A DNA stretch of 64,000 nucleotides from assembly GCF_000231385.2 (NCBI RefSeq), contig NC_018515.1:4050501-4114500 (forward strand), in the 5' to 3' direction. Every line of letters begins with the position of its first letter. Position 1 is the first letter of the stretch. A program made the translations under genes and the position numbers. Below are positions 26,744 through 35,126 of this stretch, piece after piece. The notes beneath the pieces are model-generated. The model was not told the origin of the DNA. It made no database searches and worked only from the letters and a program-made list of their open reading frames with translations. The stretch is from Desulfosporosinus meridiei DSM 13257 (GTDB lineage: Bacteria; Bacillota; Desulfitobacteriia; Desulfitobacteriales; Desulfitobacteriaceae).

Positions 26744-28339
26744 CTACTTCTCCTCCGATAGCCATGTTTTAACAAGACGGGCTGCTTCATCCGGGTTATT
26801 GCGGGAATAGAGTTCAACAGCCTCTTTAGTCTTCTGTCTCTGAAGCTCATCCGCCGACTTAGCATGTTTCTGAGATAATTGTAATTCCGCCTCTTCCTCC
26901 GCCTTCTGTTGAGCCATTAATAGTTCGGCGGTAGCAAGGGAAACCGGTTCTGAACTATTCAGCTCCAACATTTTCTCAGCACGTTTCTTGCGAGCTCGCT
27001 TACGCAGAAAGGCGATCAAAATAATTAAGCCAAGCAAGGCTGCAGCACCAATTTCTGCATAGGTGAGAAGCTGCTGGCGCTTTTTAGCGTCTTCCATTGC
27101 TGACAGCTCATTTTGCAAATCAGACTTATTGAAGGGTATAGCCGCTACTTGGATATCATCCCCACGGTTGGCGTCCACCCCCGCTGCCGAAGCTAAAATC
27201 GTCTTGATTTGCTCCAGCTGCTCCTGAGTAACACTGTCTTCATCAGCCATTACCGAGACGGAAAGGCGTTTTACACTCCCCGGGCTTACCACTTGTTCCT
27301 CTTGGGTAGTGTCAACTTGGTAATTCTTAGTACTGGTAGCTTTGGTCGATGTGGAATTCTGTTCTGGGGTAGCCGGATAGGTTGGAGCACCGTTAGCATC
27401 CAAGCCCGGTGTTCCTCCTGCTGCCCCCGCAGCCCCATTTGTCGAACTTTCATTAGAGTTCTGCTCACTTACCACAGCACCCGGACCGTTAATCTGCTTA
27501 ACGATCTTTTTCTGGTCAAAGTCTAATACCGCATTGATTCGGACAATTGTTTTACCCGAACCCAGGACACGATCCAGCATACTCTGTAATGATTTTCGAG
27601 TATCTTCTTCAACGGTTTGTTTAAGCTGATATTGAGTTCCCGTTAATTTCTGAGGATCAGTGCTTTCTTTCAAAACATCGGATAAAACATTTCCGCCAGT
27701 GTCCACAATCGTCACATTCTCGGGTTGCAGTCCTTCGATCGAGCCGGCTAATAAATTAGCGATAGCACGCACCTGATCTTCGCCAAGTTTGGTGCTCGGG
27801 ACAAGTTTCAAGGTCACTGCCGCAGTGGCTGCTTTTTGACTATCAACAAATAATGAAGGTTCAGGCATTACAATGTGTACACGGGCGTCCTCCACACCGT
27901 TTAATGTCTTGAGGGTATTCTCCAATTCGTTCTGTAAGCCGAGAACATAACGCAACTTCCTATCAGCATCTGTTTCTCCAAGGCGCATGGTATCCAAACT
28001 GTCAAAACTAAATTTACTTTGTTGCGGAAGTCCGGCACTGGCAAGTTGTAATCGTAAATCCGCCGCTGTCTGCTGAGGAACCATAATCGTTGATCCATTA
28101 TCCTCAAGCTTATAGTCGGCTTTGAGATCTTTTAACTTAGTAGTAATTGCTCCGGCTTCTGTATCACTCAGCTTAGTGAAAAGAGCAACATATTGTGGTC
28201 GTCCAGCCCATGTGATCAGATAGATTAATGCCCCGGCGACTATAAGAGGAGCAAGCACAGTGATTATTTTCTGTGGGCTAGAAAGTCTATTCCAAAATGT
28301 CAGTACTGATTCTTTTATTCTTGCCCAAGAAAAATTCAC
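26744..28339 (-). CDS. fliF: Flagellar MS-ring protein FliF
   Basis: A 531-residue MS-ring subunit with two transmembrane segments (near 25-45 and 440-460), an extracytoplasmic ring-building domain between them (LRLQLASAGLPQQ...VEDARVHIVMPEPSLF), and a cytoplasmic C-terminus that binds FliG. GTG start, preceded by AAAGGAGGAG. The GTG overlaps the stop of a small upstream ORF (GTGA), suggesting coupled translation. Confidence 0.96.
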   Translation of the reverse strand: MNFSWARIKESVLTFWNRLSSPQKIITVLAPLIVAGALIYLITWAGRPQYVALFTKLSDTEAGAITTKLKDLKADYKLEDNGSTIMVPQQTAADLRLQLASAGLPQQSKFSFDSLDTMRLGETDADRKLRYVLGLQNELENTLKTLNGVEDARVHIVMPEPSLFVDSQKAATAAVTLKLVPSTKLGEDQVRAIANLLAGSIEGLQPENVTIVDTGGNVLSDVLKESTDPQKLTGTQYQLKQTVEEDTRKSLQSMLDRVLGSGKTIVRINAVLDFDQKKIVKQINGPGAVVSEQNSNESSTNGAAGAAGGTPGLDANGAPTYPATPEQNSTSTKATSTKNYQVDTTQEEQVVSPGSVKRLSVSVMADEDSVTQEQLEQIKTILASAAGVDANRGDDIQVAAIPFNKSDLQNELSAMEDAKKRQQLLTYAEIGAAALLGLIILIAFLRKRARKKRAEKMLELNSSEPVSLATAELLMAQQKAEEEAELQLSQKHAKSADELQRQKTKEAVELYSRNNPDEAARLVKTWLSEEK

Positions 28340-28470
28340 CCTTGGCTCCTCCTTTCTTTTGATAAGTTATGTTCGAAAAGCGAGGTTTCAATTATGACCT
28401 TCGCTTTTGAAGGTATGGCAGCTCGAATACCTCTTGATCGATACTCAAAGCTTATTATGAAAGCCTTCAT
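28336..28470 (-). CDS. Small ORF (44 codons) coupled to fliF, unrecognised
   Basis: On the minus strand an ATG at 28468-28470 opens 44 codons ending in a TGA that overlaps the fliF GTG start by four bases (GTGA). GCGAGGAG lies just upstream of the ATG, and the fliF RBS (AAAGGAGGAG) is inside its 3' end. The peptide is basic (begins MKAFIISFEYRSRGIRAAIP, pI high) with no membrane helix or known motif. It fills half of an unusually long 319-bp gap between fliE and fliF. It may be a real small protein, a leader controlling fliF translation, or chance. Confidence 0.45.
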   Translation of the reverse strand: MKAFIISFEYRSRGIRAAIPSKAKVIIETSLFEHNLSKERRSQG

Positions 28471-28658
28471 GATGCTCCTCGCTCTGTCCTATTAATTATT
28501 GTTCATCTAAATTATTGAACGAAATAACCCCGGAAAAATCATTTTTAAAAACGTATCTATATATATAAGAACACAACCTAAATTCTTTTCTAAAAGTTTT
28601 AAAAAATTAATTTCATAAAAAAACCGCACATTGATTGAATTTGCTTTTTAACACTTAA
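28471..28658 (-). other. A/T-rich gap between fliE and the small ORF
   Basis: This 188-bp stretch is A/T-rich. A weak stem after the fliE stop (TTGATT...AATCAA) is followed on the minus strand by GCGG and seven T, which could terminate part of the transcripts. A TATATATA tract lies near 28560. No clear promoter was found. Confidence 0.35.
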
Positions 28659-28994
28659 TCAAATTTGCATACGCATTACTTGATTATAGGCATCTAATAC
28701 CTTATCACGAGCTGCGACGGTCAAAGACAAAGACAAGCTGGCTTTTTCTAAAGCTACCATTACTTCAGACAAATCCTGAACCTGCCCGGTCGCTAAGGCC
28801 ATAGAGGCCTTATCTCCTTCAGTTTGCAAGGAATCGACTTGATTAAGGGCATCACTTAAGAATTTCGAGAAGTCCGCCCCAGCTTTTTGGGCACCGTCCC
28901 CGGAACCAACCTTAGGTGTCGCCTCAAGGCCAGATGGGTTAACGGCAGTTACTGGCCCAAGCGGCATAATAGGTGCTATGGGAAGAACACTCAT
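28659..28994 (-). CDS. fliE: Flagellar hook-basal body complex protein FliE
   Basis: A 111-residue protein, the adaptor between MS ring and proximal rod. Conserved C-terminal part: FSKFLSDALNQVDSLQTEGDKA, then DLSEVMVALEKASLSLSLTVAARDKVLDAYNQVMRMQI. It follows flgC by five bases. Length is normal for the family. Confidence 0.95.
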   Translation of the reverse strand: MSVLPIAPIMPLGPVTAVNPSGLEATPKVGSGDGAQKAGADFSKFLSDALNQVDSLQTEGDKASMALATGQVQDLSEVMVALEKASLSLSLTVAARDKVLDAYNQVMRMQI

Positions 28995-28999
28995 CTAAA

Positions 29000-29494
29000 T
29001 TAACCCCTTCCAATTTCAAGTGCTTTGCTAGCCATTGACTTACTGACATTAAGAGCCGTAACGTTAGCTTCATAGGCCCTGGCTGCGGTCATCATATCCA
29101 CCATTTCTGTCACAATGTTCACATTAGGCTGACGTACATATCCTACCGGCAATCCTGCCTCAGCCACTTGAGCCGCATCCGGTGAGTCAGGGTTATATTC
29201 TAAGCGATAGGGTTCAGTTGCATCGTTTTGAATTCGGGATACTTGAACTCCATTGCCAACGTTTCTAACATCATTGCCCACTGCTTCGCCAAGAACTTTT
29301 GAAAAATCAGTTTGCGGAGGACGAGGAACAAACACAGCAACTTGACGGGTATAGGGGATCTGATTACCTGCGGCGGTCAGACCTCCGGTACGGGTAGTAT
29401 TAATATTGGCGATATTATTGGCGGTCAGATCCATCCTTAAGCGCTGGGCAGTCAGCCCGGAAGCACTAATCTCCATCGCTCCAAAGAGCCCCAT
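29000..29494 (-). CDS. flgC: Flagellar basal-body rod protein FlgC
   Basis: A 164-residue rod protein. N-terminus MGLFGAMEISASGLTAQRLRMD with the LTANNIANINTT block; C-terminus VDMMTAARAYEANVTALNVSKSMASKALEIGRG. Forms the proximal rod with FlgB and FlgF. It lies between cheB and fliE, without flgB next to it, which is unusual. RBS GAGGAGGGG before ATG. Confidence 0.94.
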   Translation of the reverse strand: MGLFGAMEISASGLTAQRLRMDLTANNIANINTTRTGGLTAAGNQIPYTRQVAVFVPRPPQTDFSKVLGEAVGNDVRNVGNGVQVSRIQNDATEPYRLEYNPDSPDAAQVAEAGLPVGYVRQPNVNIVTEMVDMMTAARAYEANVTALNVSKSMASKALEIGRG

Positions 29495-29498
29495 AGAC

Positions 29499-30701
29499 TT
29501 ATCCCCTCCTCATAACACATTCCACAATGGCTTTTCCAATCTCGCTAAGGGGCACAACCCGGTCGGCAAGCCCGGCTTCCACTACAGACCTGGGCATCCC
29601 ATAGACTACACAGGTTTCTTCAGCCTCGGCAATGGCAAACCCCTCGAGTTTCTTAAGCTCTTTCATCCCCTTAGTACCATCACTTCCCATACCGGTCATA
29701 ACCACTCCCAGAGTCCCTTTCCCAACTTCCTTTCCTAAGGAAAGGAACATCACATCAATGGAAGGATGATAAAGAGTGGGGATTGGGGCATCATCCCCAA
29801 TATTAAGGGTCAACTGACCGGATCGGCGCTGAACTTGAAGTTGTTTCCCTGCCGGAGCCACATACACTGTTCCCGCTTTTAATACCTCACCATTGACTCC
29901 TTCTCGTACATTTAGCTCACACAACCCATTTAAGCGTTGAGCCAGAGGGCCTGTAAAACCGGGAGGCATATGTTGGGCTACTAATACAGGAACCGGAAAA
30001 TTTTTCGGAAGCACGGGCAATACCGCTTGTAGAGCCGAGGGGCCACCTGTTGAAGTGCCAATGGCTACAATTTCCACAGGATGTTTAGGCAGCACTCCAC
30101 TCTTACCCCCAGAAAATGTCCGAGAAGCATTTCCTGAGCTTACACCCGAAGGCGATGAGGGTGACTTGGATGGTGTAATCTTCGTAATGCCAGGCTGAAC
30201 AGTTGCTGAAGTACTTGCAGAGAGTGCTGCTGTAGAGGGGTTCTGTTGAGAAGAAGCTATACCCTTATTAGGTCTTAGGCGCGCAAGATTGACCAAAGCC
30301 GCAGCCTTAACCTTTTCTACTAAATCACGAGATAAAACCTGCAAATCCGCGCCCGGTTTTCCCGATGGTTTAGCTACAACATCTACTGCACCTAGATCAA
30401 AAGCCTTCAAGGTAGACTCTGCCCCTTCCGTTGTCACAGCACTCAAGATGATTACTGAAGTCGGTTGCCAGCGCATAATTTCGTCTAAGGCCTGAAGCCC
30501 ATTCATGACAGGCATCTCCACATCCATAGTTATTACATCCGGACGAAGAGATTGAAGCTTAAGTATCCCCTCACGCCCATCCTTTGCAGTATCCAAAACT
30601 TTAATGGAGGGATCTTGACTGAGAATTTTTTGCAGAGTTAATCTCATAAAAGGTGAATCATCGACGATCAGAACCCCGATTTGCCTAGGCGCTGACATCA
30701 T
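29499..30701 (-). CDS. cheB: Chemotaxis methylesterase/glutamine deamidase CheB
   Basis: A 400-residue protein: receiver domain (1-125; Asp60 in VITMDVEMPVMNG), a Ser/Pro-rich linker (about 140-200), and the C-terminal methylesterase domain. The catalytic triad motifs are present: AIGTSTGGPSALQ (Ser), LVAQHMPPGFT (His) and GMGSDGTKG (Asp). CheB removes receptor methyl groups added by CheR. The start overlaps the cheW end by 17 bases and has GGAGAG upstream. Confidence 0.96.
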   Translation of the reverse strand: MMSAPRQIGVLIVDDSPFMRLTLQKILSQDPSIKVLDTAKDGREGILKLQSLRPDVITMDVEMPVMNGLQALDEIMRWQPTSVIILSAVTTEGAESTLKAFDLGAVDVVAKPSGKPGADLQVLSRDLVEKVKAAALVNLARLRPNKGIASSQQNPSTAALSASTSATVQPGITKITPSKSPSSPSGVSSGNASRTFSGGKSGVLPKHPVEIVAIGTSTGGPSALQAVLPVLPKNFPVPVLVAQHMPPGFTGPLAQRLNGLCELNVREGVNGEVLKAGTVYVAPAGKQLQVQRRSGQLTLNIGDDAPIPTLYHPSIDVMFLSLGKEVGKGTLGVVMTGMGSDGTKGMKELKKLEGFAIAEAEETCVVYGMPRSVVEAGLADRVVPLSEIGKAIVECVMRRG

Positions 30702-31131
30702 GGCTTAACTCTCCACCCATGATATGATCAAGATCCAGGAGGATTAATAAACGTTCCCCGATTTTACCAACTCCGCGAATAAACTGAGAATCCATACCTA
30801 AGGCAATCGGCGGAGGTGGCTCTATGGCTTCACTATCCAAGCGCAGCACTTCAGTTACGGCATCCACCCGAACTCCGAACACCTTTGATTGCACTTGCAG
30901 AACAACAATCCGGCTCAAGTCAGTCTCTTCCACCCGACTCATTCCAAAACGAGTACGCAAACTGATCACCGGAATTACATTTCCTCTTAGATTAATAACC
31001 CCTTCAATATAGTCCTCTGCTTTGGGTACTCGAGTAATGGGCGGAATCCGAATAATCTCTTGAACACGCATTATGTCCACACCAAACTCTTCTGACCCTA
31101 AGCTAAACGTTACTAACTGTTCTTCAGCCAT
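30685..31131 (-). CDS. cheW: Chemotaxis coupling protein CheW
   Basis: A 148-residue SH3-like coupling protein (VTFSLGSEEFGVDIMRVQEI, then EGVINLRGNVIPVISLRTRFG). It ties CheA to receptors. ATG at 31131 with AGGGGAGTG upstream. A 174-bp gap holding a heptad array and a copy of a 32-bp repeat separates it from cheA. Confidence 0.95.
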   Translation of the reverse strand: MAEEQLVTFSLGSEEFGVDIMRVQEIIRIPPITRVPKAEDYIEGVINLRGNVIPVISLRTRFGMSRVEETDLSRIVVLQVQSKVFGVRVDAVTEVLRLDSEAIEPPPPIALGMDSQFIRGVGKIGERLLILLDLDHIMGGELSHDVSA

Positions 31132-31148
31132 TGCCAAACACTCCCCTT

Positions 31149-31183
31149 TTCGATGTTCGTAGTTCGATATTCGTGGTTCGAAC
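31149..31183. repeat. TTCGNNN heptad array between cheA and cheW
   Basis: Five perfect tandem heptads: TTCGATG, TTCGTAG, TTCGATA, TTCGTGG, TTCGAAC. This is the cleanest copy in the window. It begins about 18 bp upstream of the cheW start codon. Confidence 0.8.
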
Positions 31184-31264
31184 TCGGTTCATAATATCTT
31201 AATAGCAATAATTAAAGTTTTCATTAATTTAGTTCGATGTATAAGATGTTAAAGGAGTTAGGGA

Positions 31265-31296
31265 ACTCGTCCAGCTAAAGCTGAACATTGAGTCTT
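31265..31296. repeat. 32-bp interspersed repeat, copy 1
   Basis: Contains the near-palindrome CAGCTAAAGCTG and matches 47434-47465 at 28 of 32 positions. It lies just after the cheA stop codon. On the minus strand it can form a small hairpin. Confidence 0.7.
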
Positions 31297-31305
31297 GCTA
31301 CGCTC

Positions 31306-33495
31306 CTAGCTTCTTCTTGTAACCAAGACATCCTGAATTAAGGAACCAATATCCAGGATCAGGGTTACTTTTCCGTCTCCCAGAATCGTAGCGCCGGCAA
31401 TTCCAGGGAGATTCGTTAAGAAATCACCTAATGATTTAATAACAACTTCCTGTTGACCACGCAGTTCATCCACGATAAGCCCTAAGGCTTTATCTCCAAA
31501 GCCTACCACTACAACAAAGACTTCACTGCTTTCCTCTTCCGGTGTGGGCAGATCAAACTTTTCTTGTAAAGAAATCAATGGTAAAGTGTTTCCCCGAAGT
31601 TGAACCATTGGCAGCCCGCCTACAGTCTTTATCTCCTCTCGACTAACTAAAAGAGTCTCTAACACCGAGGAAAGGGGTACAGCATAGATTTCTTGCCCAA
31701 CTTCAACAAGGAGGGCTTGAATAATTGCCAGGGTCAAGGGCAAGCGGATAGTAAAGGTGCTTCCTTTCCCTTTGCGGGTGGTAATATCCACCATACCCCC
31801 CAGATTATTTAAAGCCTTCTTAACAACGTCCATTCCAACCCCTCGGCCGGAAATGTCTGTTACCACATCTGCAGTACTAAATCCCGGCAAGAAGATTAGA
31901 TTAGCAATATCCCGTTCAGATAGTTCCTCCCGCTCTCCAATCAGTCCCTTGGCCACAGCCTTGTTGCGGATTTTTTCCAGATCCAAGCCTGCCCCATCAT
32001 CCGAAATAAGAATCGCTATGTGATTCCCTTCATGATAAGCATTGAGGGTAATAGTCCCAACTTCGGGTTTACCGGCGGCCTTACGATCTTCAGGAGACTC
32101 GATACCATGATCCACTGAATTTCGAATGAGGTGCATCAGTGGATCCCCAATGACTTCAACGACGGTCTTATCCAGTTCCGTATCTTCCCCTTTTAAGACC
32201 AGATCAATTTCCTTACCTGTTTTTTTGGCCAGATCACGAACTAATCGGGGGAAACGATTAAAGACTGTGCCAATAGCCACCATTCTCAAGCGCATAACAC
32301 TTTCTTGCAGGTCATTCATTAAACGCCCCAGATAAACATTTGCCTCGTTCAAATTATTGACCATAACATCTGTGTTGTATTGAGCCTTTAAATCCAGGCC
32401 AATTTGCACTAAACGAGTCCTGGTAATAACCATTTCACCGACAAGATTAATCAAGTTGTCCATACGAACCGTGTCAACACGTATCGTATGCACTTGAGTG
32501 TTGCCTTCTCCAGAAATAACTTCAGGTGCTGCCCCAGAAGTTTTTTTTGCCGCCATTTTTGGTTCTACTTTAGGCTTCTGAACAACAGCAGGTTTAACAA
32601 TTTTTTCTTCAGATATGGTATCTGAGGCCGTTTCAGGAGCTGCTTCTAAATCTATACCAGGATTTTTTTCAACCTTTTTATCTTCTTCAGTTGAATTTAG
32701 ATTTGGATATAGGTGCACAACCACATCTGCCAGTTCGGAAATCTCCAGCAGTTCTCTGCGGATCTCCTCACGGGGCTCATCGCAATTCACGAGCATGTAG
32801 AACTCTTCCCCATTGCCAACTTCCAAATCTTCAATACTTGGTACAAGCTTGATTACCGAACCTATCCCTTCAAGACGCTGAGTCGCCATGACTGCACGAA
32901 CAGCCTTCATAAGAGTATTCGGGCCTAGTTTAACATCTATTTGATAAACCCCATGTCCTAAACTTTGAGCATCGCTAACTTTTTCACGTTCGTCTGGTGT
33001 TAACTGAAAGTTCTGGGGAACAAACTTCACGACCTCGTCAGCATCAACTTGTTCGATCTGAAGACCTTTAACTTCAGCCGCATTATCCCCATCTAATAAT
33101 TCCCGCATGGTAGAGGCTAAATCTTGAAACTCAATGCTGATTTCCTCGCGCTGCTCAACCTGAGCTAACATTGCTTTCACGCGATCAGTCACCGCTAATA
33201 ACACATCAATCATTTCCAGGGAAACATCCATTTTTCCCTGGCGCAAATGATCTAATAAATCTTCGGCAGCATGGGTTAGGGCAACAATTGGCGTGAACCC
33301 CATTGTTCCTGAAGCTCCCTTTAGGCTGTGAGCTGAGCGGAACAGATCGTTGATGAGTCCAATATTCCCCCCTTCTTTCTCAAGTTGTAAGAGACCAGCA
33401 CCTAGCTTTTCAATCTGTTCTTGAGAATCCAACAGATAAAACTCTACAAACTCTCCCAGATCGACCCCTTGATTCTTGTTGTCGTTTTGACTCAC
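31306..33495 (-). CDS. cheA: Chemotaxis histidine kinase CheA
   Basis: A 729-residue class II histidine kinase. P1 HPt domain with His56 (FRSAHSLKGASG); P2 region (about 165-265); an acidic/Lys-rich linker; P3 dimerisation (about 335-400); P4 ATPase with HLIRNSVDHGIE (N box), DDGAGLD (G1) and GRGVGMDVV (G2); and a C-terminal P5 CheW-like domain. It phosphorylates CheY and CheB. GTG start after GGGGTGGCGAGG. It is the first gene of the fla/che operon here, after a 469-bp gap. Confidence 0.97.
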   Translation of the reverse strand: MSQNDNKNQGVDLGEFVEFYLLDSQEQIEKLGAGLLQLEKEGGNIGLINDLFRSAHSLKGASGTMGFTPIVALTHAAEDLLDHLRQGKMDVSLEMIDVLLAVTDRVKAMLAQVEQREEISIEFQDLASTMRELLDGDNAAEVKGLQIEQVDADEVVKFVPQNFQLTPDEREKVSDAQSLGHGVYQIDVKLGPNTLMKAVRAVMATQRLEGIGSVIKLVPSIEDLEVGNGEEFYMLVNCDEPREEIRRELLEISELADVVVHLYPNLNSTEEDKKVEKNPGIDLEAAPETASDTISEEKIVKPAVVQKPKVEPKMAAKKTSGAAPEVISGEGNTQVHTIRVDTVRMDNLINLVGEMVITRTRLVQIGLDLKAQYNTDVMVNNLNEANVYLGRLMNDLQESVMRLRMVAIGTVFNRFPRLVRDLAKKTGKEIDLVLKGEDTELDKTVVEVIGDPLMHLIRNSVDHGIESPEDRKAAGKPEVGTITLNAYHEGNHIAILISDDGAGLDLEKIRNKAVAKGLIGEREELSERDIANLIFLPGFSTADVVTDISGRGVGMDVVKKALNNLGGMVDITTRKGKGSTFTIRLPLTLAIIQALLVEVGQEIYAVPLSSVLETLLVSREEIKTVGGLPMVQLRGNTLPLISLQEKFDLPTPEEESSEVFVVVVGFGDKALGLIVDELRGQQEVVIKSLGDFLTNLPGIAGATILGDGKVTLILDIGSLIQDVLVTRRS

Positions 33496-33735
33496 GCCTC
33501 GCCACCCCTATCTTTTTTGATACAATACTACTAATTACTTCGTAAGTCATCATATAATGATATGAATCCTAATAATCGCGCCTTAATTATCTATGTACTT
33601 AGATTGTTTGAAGGGATAAATTTCCTCAATTACTTTTTATTCGCCATTTTTTTTAGAATTCCTCCAAAAAAACATATAAAGATATTTCCCTTACACTATT
33701 CTTATAGTAGCATCAAGTCATAAAAACGTATATAC

Positions 33736-33749
33736 TTTTTTCGACAAAT
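33736..33749 (-). promoter_or_regulatory. Putative Spo0A binding box upstream of cheA
   Basis: The minus strand reads TTTGTCGAAAAAA, containing the consensus 0A box TGTCGAA in its A/T-rich context. It lies about 245 bp upstream of the cheA start. Spo0A control of motility at the onset of sporulation is known in other Firmicutes; here it is an inference from one site. Confidence 0.4.
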
Positions 33750-33882
33750 TACTCATGTATTTTTTGTAAAATTCTTGGAAACCACAAATTTACAGAAAAA
33801 AATGTATGCTTGCTAACAATAGCACTAAGGGTAAAACCACAATATAGTAAGATTGTCACAATTTGATAGGACCTTTGGGCAA

Positions 33883-33919
33883 AAAGAACCAGGAAGCGAA
33901 AATCACTTCCTGGTTCTTT
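33883..33919 (-). terminator. Terminator of the late flagellar gene cluster
   Basis: A 14-bp perfect stem (AAAGAACCAGGAAG / CTTCCTGGTTCTTT) with a nine-base loop, followed by T residues on the minus strand. It ends the fliD-fliS-fliT-flaG unit and separates it from the cheA promoter region. Confidence 0.88.
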
Positions 33920-33964
33920 CAAGGGTAGCCTGGCTATAAAGAGATTACTTTGTATAATAAAGCT

Positions 33965-34336
33965 TCAGACGAATTCGTCGAACAATAGACCCGCGTCTTG
34001 AGTAAATGATCTTAAGATATCCAACGCCCTTTTAGGTTCAATTTGATTTAAAAGCTCTCCACTTGGTTGATCAATTATTTTCACTGAAAAGCTTTCAGAT
34101 TCTTCATGAACACTAAACTCTAATCCTTTGTCGATTATCCCCATTAGCCGATTAAGCTTTTCCACCGCTTTTTCAACTTCTTCGCGAGGTATCTCTTCAC
34201 GAGCCGAAGGAATATCGCCTTTTCTATCAATAACTTTTCTGGCAGTTTCAAGAGATCGATCTAATTTTTGTCCCGGAAATGCATCCAGCGGAATCATTGT
34301 GGAATGAGTATTGGGCTGAATAGGATTAATCATCAT
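33965..34336 (-). CDS. flaG: FlaG family protein, second copy
   Basis: A 123-residue FlaG-type protein. The conserved C-terminal domain is EFSVHEESESFSVKIIDQPSGELLNQIEPKRALDIL. The N-terminal half is variable. It differs from the other FlaG at 36784 and closes the fliD-fliS-fliT cluster. FlaG proteins influence filament length; a division of labour between the two copies is unknown. GGAGGG precedes tandem ATG codons. Confidence 0.82.
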   Translation of the reverse strand: MMINPIQPNTHSTMIPLDAFPGQKLDRSLETARKVIDRKGDIPSAREEIPREEVEKAVEKLNRLMGIIDKGLEFSVHEESESFSVKIIDQPSGELLNQIEPKRALDILRSFTQDAGLLFDEFV

Positions 34337-34357
34337 AAATCCCTCCTATATCACCAA

Positions 34358-34690
34358 TTATCTTTTCCAATTCATATTGTTGACGGCCGTGGTGCTTGCA
34401 GCGCTATAGGCTTCAGATACTTGATGTTGTTTCTTAGACCTGCCCATTCGAATCTGTAAATTATCTGTAATAGTCTGACTATCTTTTTGGATGCTCTTTA
34501 TCAAACTTCGCCCTTCAGGTGAGAGCTTGAAGCCGTCATCAGGAGTCTGATCAATCAGCCTTTGCAACAGGTCTCGCTGTTTCAGCAGGTCATAGAAAAG
34601 TTCCATATCCTGCTTAGCCAAGAATTTAATCATTTCTTTGGTTAAAAACCAATAATCTTGCCACAAAGCTTGAACTGCTTCTTTCTCCAT
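34358..34690 (-). CDS. fliT: Flagellar export chaperone FliT-like protein
   Basis: A 110-residue helical protein. Weak family conservation, but position directly after fliS and the helical pattern (LTKEMIKFLAKQDMELFYDLLKQRDLLQRLID) fit FliT, the chaperone of the filament cap FliD. The ATG overlaps the fliS stop. Confidence 0.75.
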   Translation of the reverse strand: MEKEAVQALWQDYWFLTKEMIKFLAKQDMELFYDLLKQRDLLQRLIDQTPDDGFKLSPEGRSLIKSIQKDSQTITDNLQIRMGRSKKQHQVSEAYSAASTTAVNNMNWKR

Positions 34691-35079
34691 TACTTGCCAA
34701 CTGCTCGAGCAACATGAGTCTGTTTCATGGCCTCAACCCAGGTATCCCGAAGTTCAAGCAACATACCTTTTGCCTGCTGCAATTGTGCCACATCTTTTTT
34801 CATGTTGCCTTGAATCAGGCAGTGTTCAATGTATTCATACAGCTGAGCCCAAGTTTTTGAAAGTTCATAGCTCATATCCAAGGTGTGCATAAACTCACGT
34901 ACGATGTCCTGTACTCGCATATTCGCGTTATGAGATTTTTGAGTATCTCCTTGCTCCATTGCTAAGATGCTTTCAGTCATAAACCTCAACGCTCCATTAT
35001 AGAGTAATAAGGTTAATTGTTCAGGCGTAGAAGTAAGAATCTGTTGGTTCTTATAAGCATTTGCCATTTGTTGATTCAT
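34690..35079 (-). CDS. fliS: Flagellin export chaperone FliS
   Basis: A 129-residue four-helix chaperone (AYKNQQILTSTPEQLTLLLYNGALRFM at the start, normal size). It binds the flagellin C-terminus, prevents early polymerisation and escorts flagellin to FlhA. It follows fliD by 47 bases. Confidence 0.95.
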   Translation of the reverse strand: MNQQMANAYKNQQILTSTPEQLTLLLYNGALRFMTESILAMEQGDTQKSHNANMRVQDIVREFMHTLDMSYELSKTWAQLYEYIEHCLIQGNMKKDVAQLQQAKGMLLELRDTWVEAMKQTHVARAVGK

Positions 35080-35126
35080 TATTAACCCTCCTTACAATAC
35101 CCTGTAGTGTATATCCCTAAAAATAT

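Larger units (their letters stand above)
33496..33964 (-). other. Intergenic region upstream of cheA, presumed operon promoter region
   Basis: The gap contains the terminator of the second flaG gene (33883-33919) and an A/T-rich stretch upstream of cheA. A perfect core Spo0A box, TTTGTCGAAA on the minus strand, lies at about 33738-33748. No SigD-type promoter was found. A five-codon frame (MANKK) with GGAGGA upstream lies near 33640; it is probably trivial. The fla/che operon promoter should be here, but no strong -35/-10 pair stands out. Confidence 0.5.

Noticed and set aside
33620-33660. Five-codon frame MANKK before cheA
   Set aside because: Too short to distinguish from chance, although GGAGGA lies upstream.
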